From the NCBI RefSeq assembly GCF_000376805.1, contig NZ_AQXT01000002.1, positions 1,178,001 to 1,242,000 of the forward strand: a stretch of 64,000 nt of DNA, given 5' to 3'. Under the pieces are notes generated by a model, which was given only the letters and a program-made list of their open reading frames with translations, was not told the origin of the DNA and ran no database searches. A program made the position numbers and the translations under genes. This document shows positions 9,020 through 17,478 of the stretch, piece after piece. The DNA is from Henriciella marina DSM 19595. Lineage in GTDB: Bacteria; Pseudomonadota; Alphaproteobacteria; Caulobacterales; Hyphomonadaceae. Position 1 is the stretch's first letter. Each line of letters opens with the position of its first letter.

Positions 9020-10591
9020 CTAACCTGCTCTTGTTCTTTCGTGCACCTGCGCAATCGCATGGTGCGATGATCTTATAGCCGCTTCCATCCACGCGCCAAT
9101 CGGGCTGAGATGCTGGCCGGCAAACACGATCGGGCCATCGCCGCCCATGACCGCATCGACCTGCGCCCTGCTCGGATGATCCTCGCCGCTCTCGCTTGCC
9201 CAGGCGCCCATCGAATAAGGCACATGTGCCCAGTTGACCCCAACGGGCCGGCCAAGCTGCACCGCCTTGCCAGGATGGATCCGGTCAACCGATGCGCGAG
9301 AGGCGGCAAATTGCTGGTCCCAGCCCATCGCGGCAAAGCGCTCCGACTGGCCGGCAAAATTATAGGTGCCGATCAGCACGCCGTCGCGCGACTGGAAGGA
9401 TTGGCTTGGATACCAGGCCATGTTCGAGTCCGTGTCGACAAAGGATATCCCGCCATAGATGTGATCATCGGTCTCCCAGAAGCGCCGAGACTGCCAGGCA
9501 ACCTTGCCAGCCGCCTCATAGCGGAACGCATTGATCCCGTCGCGCACAGGCTCCGACAGGCCGAGATTGAGCGACTGTACGACGGAGAATGGCAGCGTGC
9601 AGACACAGAAGTCGGCTTCGACGACCCCGCCCGTCCCGTCCTTCTGGTCATAAAGCACGCGGACGCCTTCATCGGTGCGACCAAGATAGCTGACCCGCAC
9701 GCCGTATTCGATCTCGCCGCGCAATTTGGCGGCAAACGCATAGGGGATTGCATCCATGCCCCCCACCGGCTGCAGCATCGTCGCCTGCTGGAACAGCCCC
9801 TCGCTGAAGACGAGATTGAGTGCAATGGATCTGTCGGAGATCAGTTCGCGAAGCGGAATGGCGGCGCGGGCTTGCGACGCGGCATTGAGGACAGTTGGCT
9901 CCACCTCATAGCCGCTGCGGTCGCTGCCCTGATAGACGGACCCATCGCCGAGCGCGCCATAGACCGACAGAAAGTCGAGAAGCCGGGTCTTGTCTTCGCC
10001 AGTCAGATCATCGTCCAGCGCGCCTTGTCCGGCCACTTTGGAGAGAAGTTCGCTGACCCCGCCGCGGATATCATTGACCACCTGGCGGTGATCGACCGGC
10101 AGACCATTGCGCAGTTTCGAGCTGACGAATTTCGACGCCCCGCTTTCATTGATGAGCGCTTCGAGTTGTATCCCAAACTCGCGGCAGTAGTTCAGAACCC
10201 CGGTGTGAACCGATGGGATACGCGCAGCCCCGGCATTGAAATAATGCCCCGTGTCAAACTGGCAGCGCTGTGGCGGGAGGTGGTCATGTTCCATGACGCT
10301 GCCCCGGCGCACCGTCCAGACACGTCCGCCCGGCCGCTCGCGCGCATCTAGAACGCTCACCGAATACCCTGCCTGTTTCAGCTCATGGGCCGCGACCAGA
10401 CCGGCAATGCCTGCGCCAAGAACCACGACCCGCCGCCCCGATCCCAGCATCGGCTCTGCTTCAGGCGGACCAGTATAAGGCCCGGCTTCCGCAACCAGGC
10501 CTAGCGCCTCCATGGCCGTATAGGCGCCGGCTACGCCCATGACCCTGGAAAAATTCCATATCACGTCGCGCCGGGAAATCGATCCGCTCAT
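9020..10591 (-). CDS. FAD-dependent amine oxidase with Tat signal
   Basis: A 523-residue flavin monoamine oxidase-family protein, expected to oxidise an amine or amino acid to the imine with release of hydrogen peroxide or transfer to another acceptor. The FAD-binding GxGxxG is 'VVVLGAGIAGLVAAHELK' near residue 55, followed by 'ERPGGRVWT'. The C-terminal 'FAGQHLSPIGAWMEAAIRSS' carries the second flavin-contact motif. The N-terminus reads 'SRRDVIWNFSRVMG' and then hydrophobic residues, a twin-arginine export signal, so the folded holoenzyme is probably periplasmic. Start at 10591 has GGGGGA upstream; a longer ATG start at 10639 would bury the Tat motif. It precedes the exported RidA gene by 10 bp. 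Confidence 0.87.
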   Translation of the reverse strand: MSGSISRRDVIWNFSRVMGVAGAYTAMEALGLVAEAGPYTGPPEAEPMLGSGRRVVVLGAGIAGLVAAHELKQAGYSVSVLDARERPGGRVWTVRRGSVMEHDHLPPQRCQFDTGHYFNAGAARIPSVHTGVLNYCREFGIQLEALINESGASKFVSSKLRNGLPVDHRQVVNDIRGGVSELLSKVAGQGALDDDLTGEDKTRLLDFLSVYGALGDGSVYQGSDRSGYEVEPTVLNAASQARAAIPLRELISDRSIALNLVFSEGLFQQATMLQPVGGMDAIPYAFAAKLRGEIEYGVRVSYLGRTDEGVRVLYDQKDGTGGVVEADFCVCTLPFSVVQSLNLGLSEPVRDGINAFRYEAAGKVAWQSRRFWETDDHIYGGISFVDTDSNMAWYPSQSFQSRDGVLIGTYNFAGQSERFAAMGWDQQFAASRASVDRIHPGKAVQLGRPVGVNWAHVPYSMGAWASESGEDHPSRAQVDAVMGGDGPIVFAGQHLSPIGAWMEAAIRSSHHAIAQVHERTRAG

Positions 10592-10843
10592 ACTGGCGTC
10601 CCCCACAGTTGCAGCATACCCCGTGAGCGCCCAGTCCACCAGCGGAACCTCCTACATGAGGGCCTTGAGCGCTGATGTGACCGGATGTCTGGCACCCGCG
10701 CCCAGCTTCGCGGCTGGAAACGGAGCGACGGGAAGCGCGGTCCTGTCACTTGGATATCTTGGCAAATTCAAGCAGAACGCCCAGTTGACACAAAATTGTC
10801 ATCCTGCGCGCCTGTTGACCGCGCCCGACCTGAGAACTCATTG

Positions 10844-11587
10844 ATGAACACCCTCCCTATTCGCTGCGCCCGTCCCCTGCTTGCAGCTGCCACCGCCGCT
10901 CTCATGGCCTGCGGAGTTGCCCAAGCACAGAACACCTCTTCGGTTTCCGGACCCGTGGTCAGCGCCGGCGACCGCGAAGTGGAATACAGGTTCGGTTGGG
11001 TTCCGGGCGAAGACGGCCGCGGTGACAGCTTTGGCCACCGGTTTGACTATCGTCTCTCGGTCAATGAGCGAACCAGTCTGAAGGTCGCCACAAATTTCGA
11101 GGACAATCCGGGGGAGGATATCCGCTTCGACAATATCAATGTCGAATACCTCATCGAACTCTCGCCCGAAGATGCCGACATCTGGAAGACCGGTATCCGC
11201 TTTGACGCCCGCGTGTCCAACGGCCCCGATCCAGAGCGGATTGGCTTCAACTGGCTCAATCAGTGGCAGCTGTCAGACAGGCTTCGCGCCCGGGCCCAAC
11301 TCATCGCGACGCGCCAGCTCGGCTACAACGGCCGCAAATCCATCGATTTCGAGGTTCGCTCCAGCCTGAGCTGGAAGATCGGCGCCGATCATGACATCGC
11401 CCTGCTGAGCTTCACCAATCTCGGCTCGAGCGATGATTTCAGCGTTGGCGGGCGCGTCCAGCAGGCTGGCCCTGCTTTGTCAGGCAAGCTTGGCAACGGC
11501 TATGGCTGGACGGCAGGCACGCTCTTTGGCCTCTCGGATGCCGCCCCTGAGAACGACATCCGGCTCTGGATCACCAAAAGCTTCTAG
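10844..11587 (+). CDS. Exported, probable outer-membrane beta-barrel protein of unknown function
   Basis: A 247-residue protein with a clear signal peptide (residues 1-27, cleavage after 'GVAQA'). The mature part alternates polar and hydrophobic residues in strands such as 'EVEYRFGWVPG', 'DYRLSVNERTSLKVATNFED' and 'LRARAQLIATRQLGYN', and ends in a terminal phenylalanine ('LWITKSF'), all expected of an outer-membrane barrel. I do not recognise a named family. Shine-Dalgarno is weak. It faces the alcohol dehydrogenase tail to tail with 7 bp between. Confidence 0.75.
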   Translation: MNTLPIRCARPLLAAATAALMACGVAQAQNTSSVSGPVVSAGDREVEYRFGWVPGEDGRGDSFGHRFDYRLSVNERTSLKVATNFEDNPGEDIRFDNINVEYLIELSPEDADIWKTGIRFDARVSNGPDPERIGFNWLNQWQLSDRLRARAQLIATRQLGYNGRKSIDFEVRSSLSWKIGADHDIALLSFTNLGSSDDFSVGGRVQQAGPALSGKLGNGYGWTAGTLFGLSDAAPENDIRLWITKSF

Positions 11588-11594
11588 GCGTGCG

Positions 11595-12695
11595 CTAGTC
11601 GAACACCACGACCTGGCGGGCGACCGTGCCTTTGTTGTCCTTCAAATTCTGAAGCGCGCCCGTAATGCCATCAAGCCCGATCCGGTCGGACACGAGATCA
11701 TCAAGATGGAGCCTGCCCTGCTTGTAGAGCTCGATCAGACGCGGGAAATCGACCCGGAACCGGTTCGACCCCATCACGGCGCCCTGCAGCCGCTTTTCGG
11801 TGACCAGCAGCTCGATGCCCGGCACCTCGATGTTCACGCCGGGCGGGATCATGCCGATAATCGTGGAGACGCCGCGCGGACGCAGCATCAGATAGGACTG
11901 CTCGGCCGTCAGCTTCAGACCGATACACTCAAACGAATAATGGACGCCGCCGCCGGTCAGCTCTTTGACCTGCTCGACCGGGTCGCCATTCTTCGGATTG
12001 ACGAAATCGGTCGCGCCGAACTTCTTCGCCATCGCCAGCTTTTCATCTGAAAGATCAACCGCGATGATCCGCGAGGCGCCGGCAATCGCCGCGCCATTGA
12101 TCGCCGAGAGGCCGACCCCGCCGCAACCGACCACTGCCACGGTCGAGCCGGGCTCAACTTTCGCGGCATGAAACACCGACCCGACACCGGTAATGACACC
12201 GCACCCAATCAGCGCCGCCTGCGCCATGGGCATTTCCGGATCGATGGCGCACAGCGTGTTCTCATGCACCAGGATCTGCTCAGCAAAGGACGACAGGTTG
12301 AGGAACTGGTTGAGCGTTTCCTTGCCTGCATAAAGCCGCGGCGCATCCTCTGGCGCCCGGTTGAACAGCGGCCGGTTAACCGTGTGGCAGACCGACATAT
12401 GGCCGGTCAGGCAGAACTCGCACGTCCCGCAGAAGGGCGAGAGGATAGAGACGACATGATCGCCCGGCTTCACCGCCGACACCATGCTGCCCACCTGCTC
12501 GACCACGCCCGCACTCTCATGACCCAGAATGGTCGGTAACTCATGCGGAAAAGCCCCGTCCCAGAAGTGCACGTCCGAATGGCAAACGCCGACGGCCTTG
12601 AGCCGTACCAGAACCTCACGCGGTCCGGGTTTGGAGATCGAGACCTCCTCAATCGACAGCGGCTTGTTAGGCTCACGCAATACGGCAGCTTTCAT
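11595..12695 (-). CDS. Zinc-dependent alcohol dehydrogenase
   Basis: A 366-residue medium-chain alcohol dehydrogenase that oxidises an alcohol with NAD(P)+. Catalytic zinc ligands appear as Cys in 'GVCHSDVHFWDG' (about residue 38) and His in 'GHESAG' (about 60); the structural zinc cysteines are in 'CGTCEFCLTGHMSVC' (92-106). The nucleotide fold shows 'VAVVGCGGVGLSAINGA' near 175-191, and the acidic residue in 'IIAVDLSDEK' suggests NAD preference. It resembles the class III/aryl-alcohol dehydrogenase branch. AGGAGG stands 7 nt before the ATG at 12695. Confidence 0.9.
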   Translation of the reverse strand: MKAAVLREPNKPLSIEEVSISKPGPREVLVRLKAVGVCHSDVHFWDGAFPHELPTILGHESAGVVEQVGSMVSAVKPGDHVVSILSPFCGTCEFCLTGHMSVCHTVNRPLFNRAPEDAPRLYAGKETLNQFLNLSSFAEQILVHENTLCAIDPEMPMAQAALIGCGVITGVGSVFHAAKVEPGSTVAVVGCGGVGLSAINGAAIAGASRIIAVDLSDEKLAMAKKFGATDFVNPKNGDPVEQVKELTGGGVHYSFECIGLKLTAEQSYLMLRPRGVSTIIGMIPPGVNIEVPGIELLVTEKRLQGAVMGSNRFRVDFPRLIELYKQGRLHLDDLVSDRIGLDGITGALQNLKDNKGTVARQVVVFD

Positions 12696-12860
12696 GGTGT
12701 TTCCTCCTGTTGCGGCGCGCTCTTTTCGGCGCGTCTTTGACCGCAACTTTGGCCCACACCCTCAGTGCTGACTAGGGGGTGCGCAGGGGAAACCGTCTTT
12801 CAACTTGCGCCCAAGCCGCGCTAAGGTGCGGGCGGCGGGTTCGGCAGTGGGGAACACATC

Positions 12861-15236
12861 ATGGCAGGCGGCGTAGACGGCATAAGCCAGGAATGGTGGG
12901 ACCGCTGGTGGGCAAAAGACTGGTCGTGGGAGGGACTGGCGAAGAAGCCTTGGAGGGGATGGGTCGTACCCGAGCCGGGAGCGGAGCCAGAGGCAGATGA
13001 TGAATATGATTGGCCGGGAGAGCATCCCAATCTAGCACAACGCTTTGGTCCCGAAGCGCGCCCGGCATCGCTTCAGGACTATTGGCGCGATCAGGAAGAT
13101 AGTCTTCAGGTCTGGCAGGATGAAAACGGCACCCCCATCAAATATAAAGGCCGCACCTGGGCCTTTACAAAGCTACACCTCCCCTTTCTCTGGCCGGACA
13201 ACGCAGAGACACCGAAGGCAAACTGGGAACCGACGGCGCTGAACGCGCTTCTGAATAACCGAATGAATCGCGTCAATGACCGCGCCTTTATGGAAGGCCT
13301 TCAGACGTTCGTTGACTGGCGAGCCCAATTGCAAGGGGGTGTCATACTCGAATTCGATGTTCAGCGATTGCCGGTAAACCTGCGGCCAGGATGGGAGCAG
13401 ATCAAACTCTCTATCTGTTGCGAGATTTGCGCCTTTGCCGGTGACACGTGGTTTAGCAAGACCTGTTTTGCCGGTCGAGCCTCGTTCGATGAAGCTGCCT
13501 TTTCCGCACTTGCCCGGTTCGACAGGACCACCTTTGTCGATAAAGCGTCGTTCGAGAGGGTAACGTTTGCTGGTGAAGTTCGGTTCGACAAGGCCTCATT
13601 TGCCCGTCGGGCCTCGTTCCGAGAGTCCACCTTTGACGGCGCCCCGTTGTTCCGCGAGGCCACCTTTGTCGGTGACTCAAGCTTCGACAGCGCCAACTTT
13701 GCCGGTCACGCCTCATTCCACCTGGCCATCTTTGGCGGCCCCGCGTCATTCGACATGGGCGCCTTCGATGGTGGGGCCTCGTTTGAGGAGGCCGCCTTTG
13801 ACGATAAATCCTCTTTCGACAAAGCCGCCTTTGCCGGTGCCTCGTTCCAAAGGGCAACCTTTGAGCGTGACGCCCGATTTCGGCAGGCCCGCTTTGCCGG
13901 TGACGCTTGGTTCCACCAAGCCGCCTTTGCCGGTGACGCCTGGTTTCAAGAGGCGAACTTTATCGGCTCCGCCCATTTCTACGAAACTGCCTTTGTCGGT
14001 GACGCTTGGTTCTACGACGCTTCCTTTGCAGGTTATACCTCGCTCGATAAGTCCGCCTTTGCCGGTGACGCCCAGTTCTCTAGGGCCGCCTTTTCCGGTG
14101 ATGCGTCGTTCCAAGAGGTCGTTTTTGCCGGTGATATCTGGTTCACCGGCAAAGGCACATCTGTCACAACGGATAGCTGGAAAGGTGCCGTGCACATCAA
14201 GGCGCTGAGCACCACTTCCTCAGGCCCCGCCCATGGCGAAATCGAATTTCCTGAACAGGACAGCTGGATAGCAAGACGCTCGTTTCCCACTGCGTCTTTC
14301 AGACAGGCTGTCTTTATGGGCTCAGCACGATTCGATAATCGCGATTTTCTCTCAAATACTTCTTTCACGAACGCCATCTTTCTGCGCGAAGCGGAATTTC
14401 ATGACAGCAAACTGCATCGCGGCATCTCGTTTCGCGACACGCAGATGAAGTCTGGGGTGGAAAGGGGGTCGGCGTTTCCAGAAATTGACCCACAATTTCA
14501 GCCCAGTTGGGACGCCGCGCTAAATCGTCTTTATGGCGCCGAAAAACGCGCCGCGGAAATAGAAGGCAAACCGGTTCCCGAATTCGAAGTCTGGACAAAA
14601 GACTTCACTCAAAAGCGCCAGACGGCTGAAGATGATTTCAGCGCGGCCCCGCAGAATGAACAGTCAGCCTATTTTGGACGCCTGGAAGACTGTTACCGTA
14701 CGCTGAAGCAGCTCAATGAAGACAAGCGTGACCGGGGTCAGGAAGCGCGCTTCTTCAAGCTTGAACTTAAAGCCAGACGCAAACGCCGCGACCGGCATGT
14801 TAAAAGGCCAGAACGGTTGGCCTCCGATGTCTATGGCGCGATTTCTGATTTCGGCACGTCGCCCCTTTTGCCCTTGGGTTGGCTGGCGGGATCGGTCTTC
14901 GTCTTCGCCCTACTCTACTGGATGATGGGGACATGGTTTGCCTTCACGCCATCCTGGCAAGGGTGGGGCGACGCGCTGTCATTCTCCTTCGGGCGCGTCC
15001 TACCCGTCGGGCCATGGAGCGAACCGGATGCCTGCGGTCTGATAGGCCGCTTGCTGGACCTTTCGCCAGAGCCGGGGTCGGATCCCTGCGCCATTCAGGA
15101 CGGGGTCGACTATAAGTTGTGGTGGCCGGGCACGCCGATCTGGATACGCCTCATCGCATCCTTCCAGTCGCTCTCCGCCATCGTCCTTGTCTTTCTCTCG
15201 GGCCTCGCAGTCCGGCGGAAGTTCCAGATCAACTGA
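12861..15236 (+). CDS. Large Phe-type pentapeptide-repeat membrane protein
   Basis: A 791-residue protein. Residues 1-190 form a soluble N-terminal part rich in Trp and acidic residues. Residues ~193-430 are a long run of the pentapeptide variant A-x-F-x-x, seen as pairs such as 'AAFAGDAWFQEANF', predicting a right-handed beta-helix of roughly 12 turns; a shorter run reappears around 475-525. A coiled/charged segment (~555-655) leads to a hydrophobic span at ~668-695 and a last one at ~757-785 ('SFQSLSAIVLVFLSGLAVRRK'), reminiscent of the pore-lining helix of two-span channels. No signal peptide. Role unknown; probably a membrane-anchored or channel-like scaffold protein. Confidence 0.78.
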   Translation: MAGGVDGISQEWWDRWWAKDWSWEGLAKKPWRGWVVPEPGAEPEADDEYDWPGEHPNLAQRFGPEARPASLQDYWRDQEDSLQVWQDENGTPIKYKGRTWAFTKLHLPFLWPDNAETPKANWEPTALNALLNNRMNRVNDRAFMEGLQTFVDWRAQLQGGVILEFDVQRLPVNLRPGWEQIKLSICCEICAFAGDTWFSKTCFAGRASFDEAAFSALARFDRTTFVDKASFERVTFAGEVRFDKASFARRASFRESTFDGAPLFREATFVGDSSFDSANFAGHASFHLAIFGGPASFDMGAFDGGASFEEAAFDDKSSFDKAAFAGASFQRATFERDARFRQARFAGDAWFHQAAFAGDAWFQEANFIGSAHFYETAFVGDAWFYDASFAGYTSLDKSAFAGDAQFSRAAFSGDASFQEVVFAGDIWFTGKGTSVTTDSWKGAVHIKALSTTSSGPAHGEIEFPEQDSWIARRSFPTASFRQAVFMGSARFDNRDFLSNTSFTNAIFLREAEFHDSKLHRGISFRDTQMKSGVERGSAFPEIDPQFQPSWDAALNRLYGAEKRAAEIEGKPVPEFEVWTKDFTQKRQTAEDDFSAAPQNEQSAYFGRLEDCYRTLKQLNEDKRDRGQEARFFKLELKARRKRRDRHVKRPERLASDVYGAISDFGTSPLLPLGWLAGSVFVFALLYWMMGTWFAFTPSWQGWGDALSFSFGRVLPVGPWSEPDACGLIGRLLDLSPEPGSDPCAIQDGVDYKLWWPGTPIWIRLIASFQSLSAIVLVFLSGLAVRRKFQIN
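13438..14150 (+). repeat. In-gene ~30-bp repeats encoding the pentapeptide beta-helix
   Basis: The nucleotide sequence itself is repetitive with a 30-bp period: units such as GCCTTTGCCGGTGACGC followed by TGGTTC recur more than twenty times with drift. The similarity at the third codon position suggests expansion by unequal recombination or slippage rather than pure protein-level selection. The repeats also keep the opposite strand open, which creates long false reading frames there. Confidence 0.8.
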
Positions 15237-15245
15237 ACTCGCCGT

Positions 15246-16073
15246 TTACTGCCGGATCTCGTACACCAAACAGGCCTGCGCACTGATGCCGACCTTGTCA
15301 GGTGTGTTGGGCAGTTCCAGCGCATCGAGATCATCTGCGGTGATGCTCTCGCTTCCCGGACTTGGCGGCGGTGGGGGTGGAGGCGGTGGGGGCGGTGAGG
15401 AGCTTCGCATATAGGACGTGGCCCCGACAGAGCCGCTCCATTCGCCGAGACATGGCCCAGAGCCTTCCTGAACGACCAGCAGCCGCCCCAGCGACACGCC
15501 AGCGGCCTCTGCCATCAGCTGCGCGCGCTCTCGCGCATCGACAATGGCGGCCCGGTAAGCGGCCTGCAGGATGTCGGTATCGCGCTGCAGGCTATTGTTG
15601 AAATAGCTGGAGGTTTCTGGCCCGACAGCCAGCGCCGCCGCGCGCGTCCGGCTCGCCTTGGAGAGGTCCTTCACGCCGACGGAATAGAGGACGCTCGCCT
15701 CATAGGCGCGGATATTGTCGGCCGAATAATCGGTGACCAGATTGCCCTCATCATCTTCGACCTGATTGTAGATGGCCGAGACGCTGACGCGGCTCTCAAT
15801 CGTCAAATCATCACCAGCGACACCCTCCATGGCCTGATAGGCGCGCTTGGCCCGCGCCGTGGCCAGCCGTGTTGCTTCGGCAGAGGTGCGGGCGGTATTC
15901 TTGAACCCGACAGAGAAATTCGACCGGTTGGGATCGACCTGAAGCTCTGCGCGCCCGATCGCCTCGATGACCGGCTTGTCGATCCAGTATGGCTGGCTGA
16001 AACTGGTCGCTTCCTGTCCAAGCGCCGAGCCTGCGCAAACCAAAGCCGCAATGGCCGGAACAACTGATCGCAT
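15246..16073 (-). CDS. SIMPL-domain (DUF541) exported protein
   Basis: A 275-residue periplasmic SIMPL-family protein, a group linked to oxidative stress defence in other bacteria without a settled biochemical activity. A signal peptide (residues 1-20, 'ALVCAGSALGQ') precedes the domain, which shows 'IEAIGRAELQVDPNRSNFSVGF', the repeated Ala-rich helix 'RTSAEATRLATARAKRAY' and 'AAYRAAIVDARERAQLMAEAAG' (in parts). The C-terminal region contains an uninterrupted run of 11 prolines, unusual for the family. Start at 16073 follows a GGGGGG stretch. It lies 95 bp behind the M24 peptidase gene on the same strand. Confidence 0.82.
   Translation of the reverse strand: MRSVVPAIAALVCAGSALGQEATSFSQPYWIDKPVIEAIGRAELQVDPNRSNFSVGFKNTARTSAEATRLATARAKRAYQAMEGVAGDDLTIESRVSVSAIYNQVEDDEGNLVTDYSADNIRAYEASVLYSVGVKDLSKASRTRAAALAVGPETSSYFNNSLQRDTDILQAAYRAAIVDARERAQLMAEAAGVSLGRLLVVQEGSGPCLGEWSGSVGATSYMRSSSPPPPPPPPPPPSPGSESITADDLDALELPNTPDKVGISAQACLVYEIRQ
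15363..15395 (+). repeat. Low-complexity G-rich tract (11 Pro codons on the minus strand)
   Basis: Eleven consecutive CCN codons in the SIMPL gene appear on the plus strand as closely spaced GG/GGGGG runs separated by single bases. The pattern satisfies a loose G-quadruplex rule and is prone to replication slippage in 3-bp steps, which would change the length of the proline run without breaking the frame. Confidence 0.75.
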
Positions 16074-16168
16074 CCTATACCCCCCACTAAGTCCCACGCC
16101 AAAACACTACACGAGCGCGGGCGGCACGCCAGCACCTGAGAAAAGAATTTCGAAAATTGGCGAGGCGT

Positions 16169-17428
16169 TCAAGCGAAGGGCTGGTCGATGGACGGCGACA
16201 GCGGGCTGAAGAGCTCAGGTCCCTCCTCAGTCATGTAGAGACAGTCTTCCAGACGCACGCCGAACTCGCCGAAGATGTAGATGCCCGGCTCATTTGAAAA
16301 GCACATCCCCGGTGCCAGCAGCGTGTCCTCACCCTCAACGAAATTCACCGGCTCATGGCCGTCCATGCCGATACCATGGCCGAGGCGGTGCGAGAGCCCT
16401 GGCGTCCTGTAACCCGGCCCATAGCCTTGCGCTTCATAGAAAGCGCGCACCGTCTCATCGACGAGACCTGCCCGCACGCCGACCTTTGCGGTCTCAAGCG
16501 CCAGTTCCTGGCCTTCCTTCACCGTATTCCAGACCTCGCGCTGTTTCGCCGTCGGCTCTCCGAACACCCAGGTCCGCGAGATATCAGACTCGTAGTCATG
16601 CACCCCGCAGCCACAATCCATGAGAATGACGGAGCCTTCGCGCACGGTCTGAGGGCTGCGTGTGCCGTGCGGATAGGCGCTTGCCTCATTCAGGAGCACC
16701 ATGGAAAACTCGACATTGCCGCCAAGCTGGCGCGTTGCCTCGCTCATCATGGCAGCGATGTCGCCCTGGCTCATGCCAAGTTCGACCCTGGGATAAATAT
16801 GGCGATAGGCAGCCAGCGTCACATCATTGCCCGTCTGCATCAGGGCGATCTCGGCGGGCGACTTGTACATACGCACACCGCGCGTGACGCTCATGCCGGA
16901 GACGAGATCGAAAGCAGGCGCCGCCCTGACGATCCCGTTGGAGACGAAATGCCGGACGGTCTCCTCAATGGCGATCTTGCCGCCATCAAGCCCGAAATCG
17001 CTGAGCGCGCCAGCAACCAGCGCAAACGGGTTCTCATTTTCATGCCAGGTGCGCACCTCGACATCGGCCTTCACCGTCTCGCGAATGGATGGCTCTTCAA
17101 AGTAGGGCGTGATGACAACGGGCGTCCCCTCCTGGGGAATAACGACGCCGGTAAAACGCTCAGATCGCCACCATTGAAGGCCGGTGAAATAGACAAGCGC
17201 CGAGCCCGCCTCGATGACCAGCGCATGAATGTCCTGCGCCTGCATCAGTCGTTGGGCTTTCGCGATCCGCGTCTCGTGCTCAGCCTTGCTGATGGGTTCG
17301 GCATCCGCCGCGAGGTTTGGAAGCGCTGCGCCGCCGTCGGAGGGCTGCGCGCGCGCTGCGACGCCCCCTGCCCCGATCATGAGACCAGCGGCCCCGCCCA
17401 CCTTCAACAGATCGCGTTTCGTCAGCAT
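16169..17428 (-). CDS. Exported M24 family metallopeptidase (Xaa-Pro dipeptidase-like)
   Basis: A 419-residue pita-bread peptidase that removes residues next to proline. All five metal ligands of the family can be read: Asp in 'ILMDCGCG', Asp in 'YESDISRTW', His in 'SHRLGHGIGMDG', Glu in 'CFSNEPGIY' and Glu in 'VRLEDCLY'. A creatinase-like N-terminal domain precedes this. The leader 'LTKRDLLKVGGAAGLMIGAGG' region (residues 2-22) looks like a Tat signal with KR instead of RR. I start at 17428 because GGGAGG lies 7 nt upstream; an in-frame ATG 6 nt earlier abuts that site. Lies 50 bp downstream of argF and may be read with it. Confidence 0.88.
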   Translation of the reverse strand: MLTKRDLLKVGGAAGLMIGAGGVAARAQPSDGGAALPNLAADAEPISKAEHETRIAKAQRLMQAQDIHALVIEAGSALVYFTGLQWWRSERFTGVVIPQEGTPVVITPYFEEPSIRETVKADVEVRTWHENENPFALVAGALSDFGLDGGKIAIEETVRHFVSNGIVRAAPAFDLVSGMSVTRGVRMYKSPAEIALMQTGNDVTLAAYRHIYPRVELGMSQGDIAAMMSEATRQLGGNVEFSMVLLNEASAYPHGTRSPQTVREGSVILMDCGCGVHDYESDISRTWVFGEPTAKQREVWNTVKEGQELALETAKVGVRAGLVDETVRAFYEAQGYGPGYRTPGLSHRLGHGIGMDGHEPVNFVEGEDTLLAPGMCFSNEPGIYIFGEFGVRLEDCLYMTEEGPELFSPLSPSIDQPFA

Positions 17429-17478
17429 ACCCATCCTCCCGGCTGTTCGCATCCGGGCAGCACTCTGACGGCGCGAAC

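Noticed and set aside
9110-10351. 413-codon open frame on the plus strand over the amine oxidase gene
   Set aside because: High-GC antisense artefact; the minus-strand frame has clear FAD motifs and a Tat signal.
13746-14195. Long open frame on the minus strand opposite the pentapeptide repeats
   Set aside because: It follows from the 30-bp repeat, which lacks stops in that frame; no start site signal and no family resemblance.
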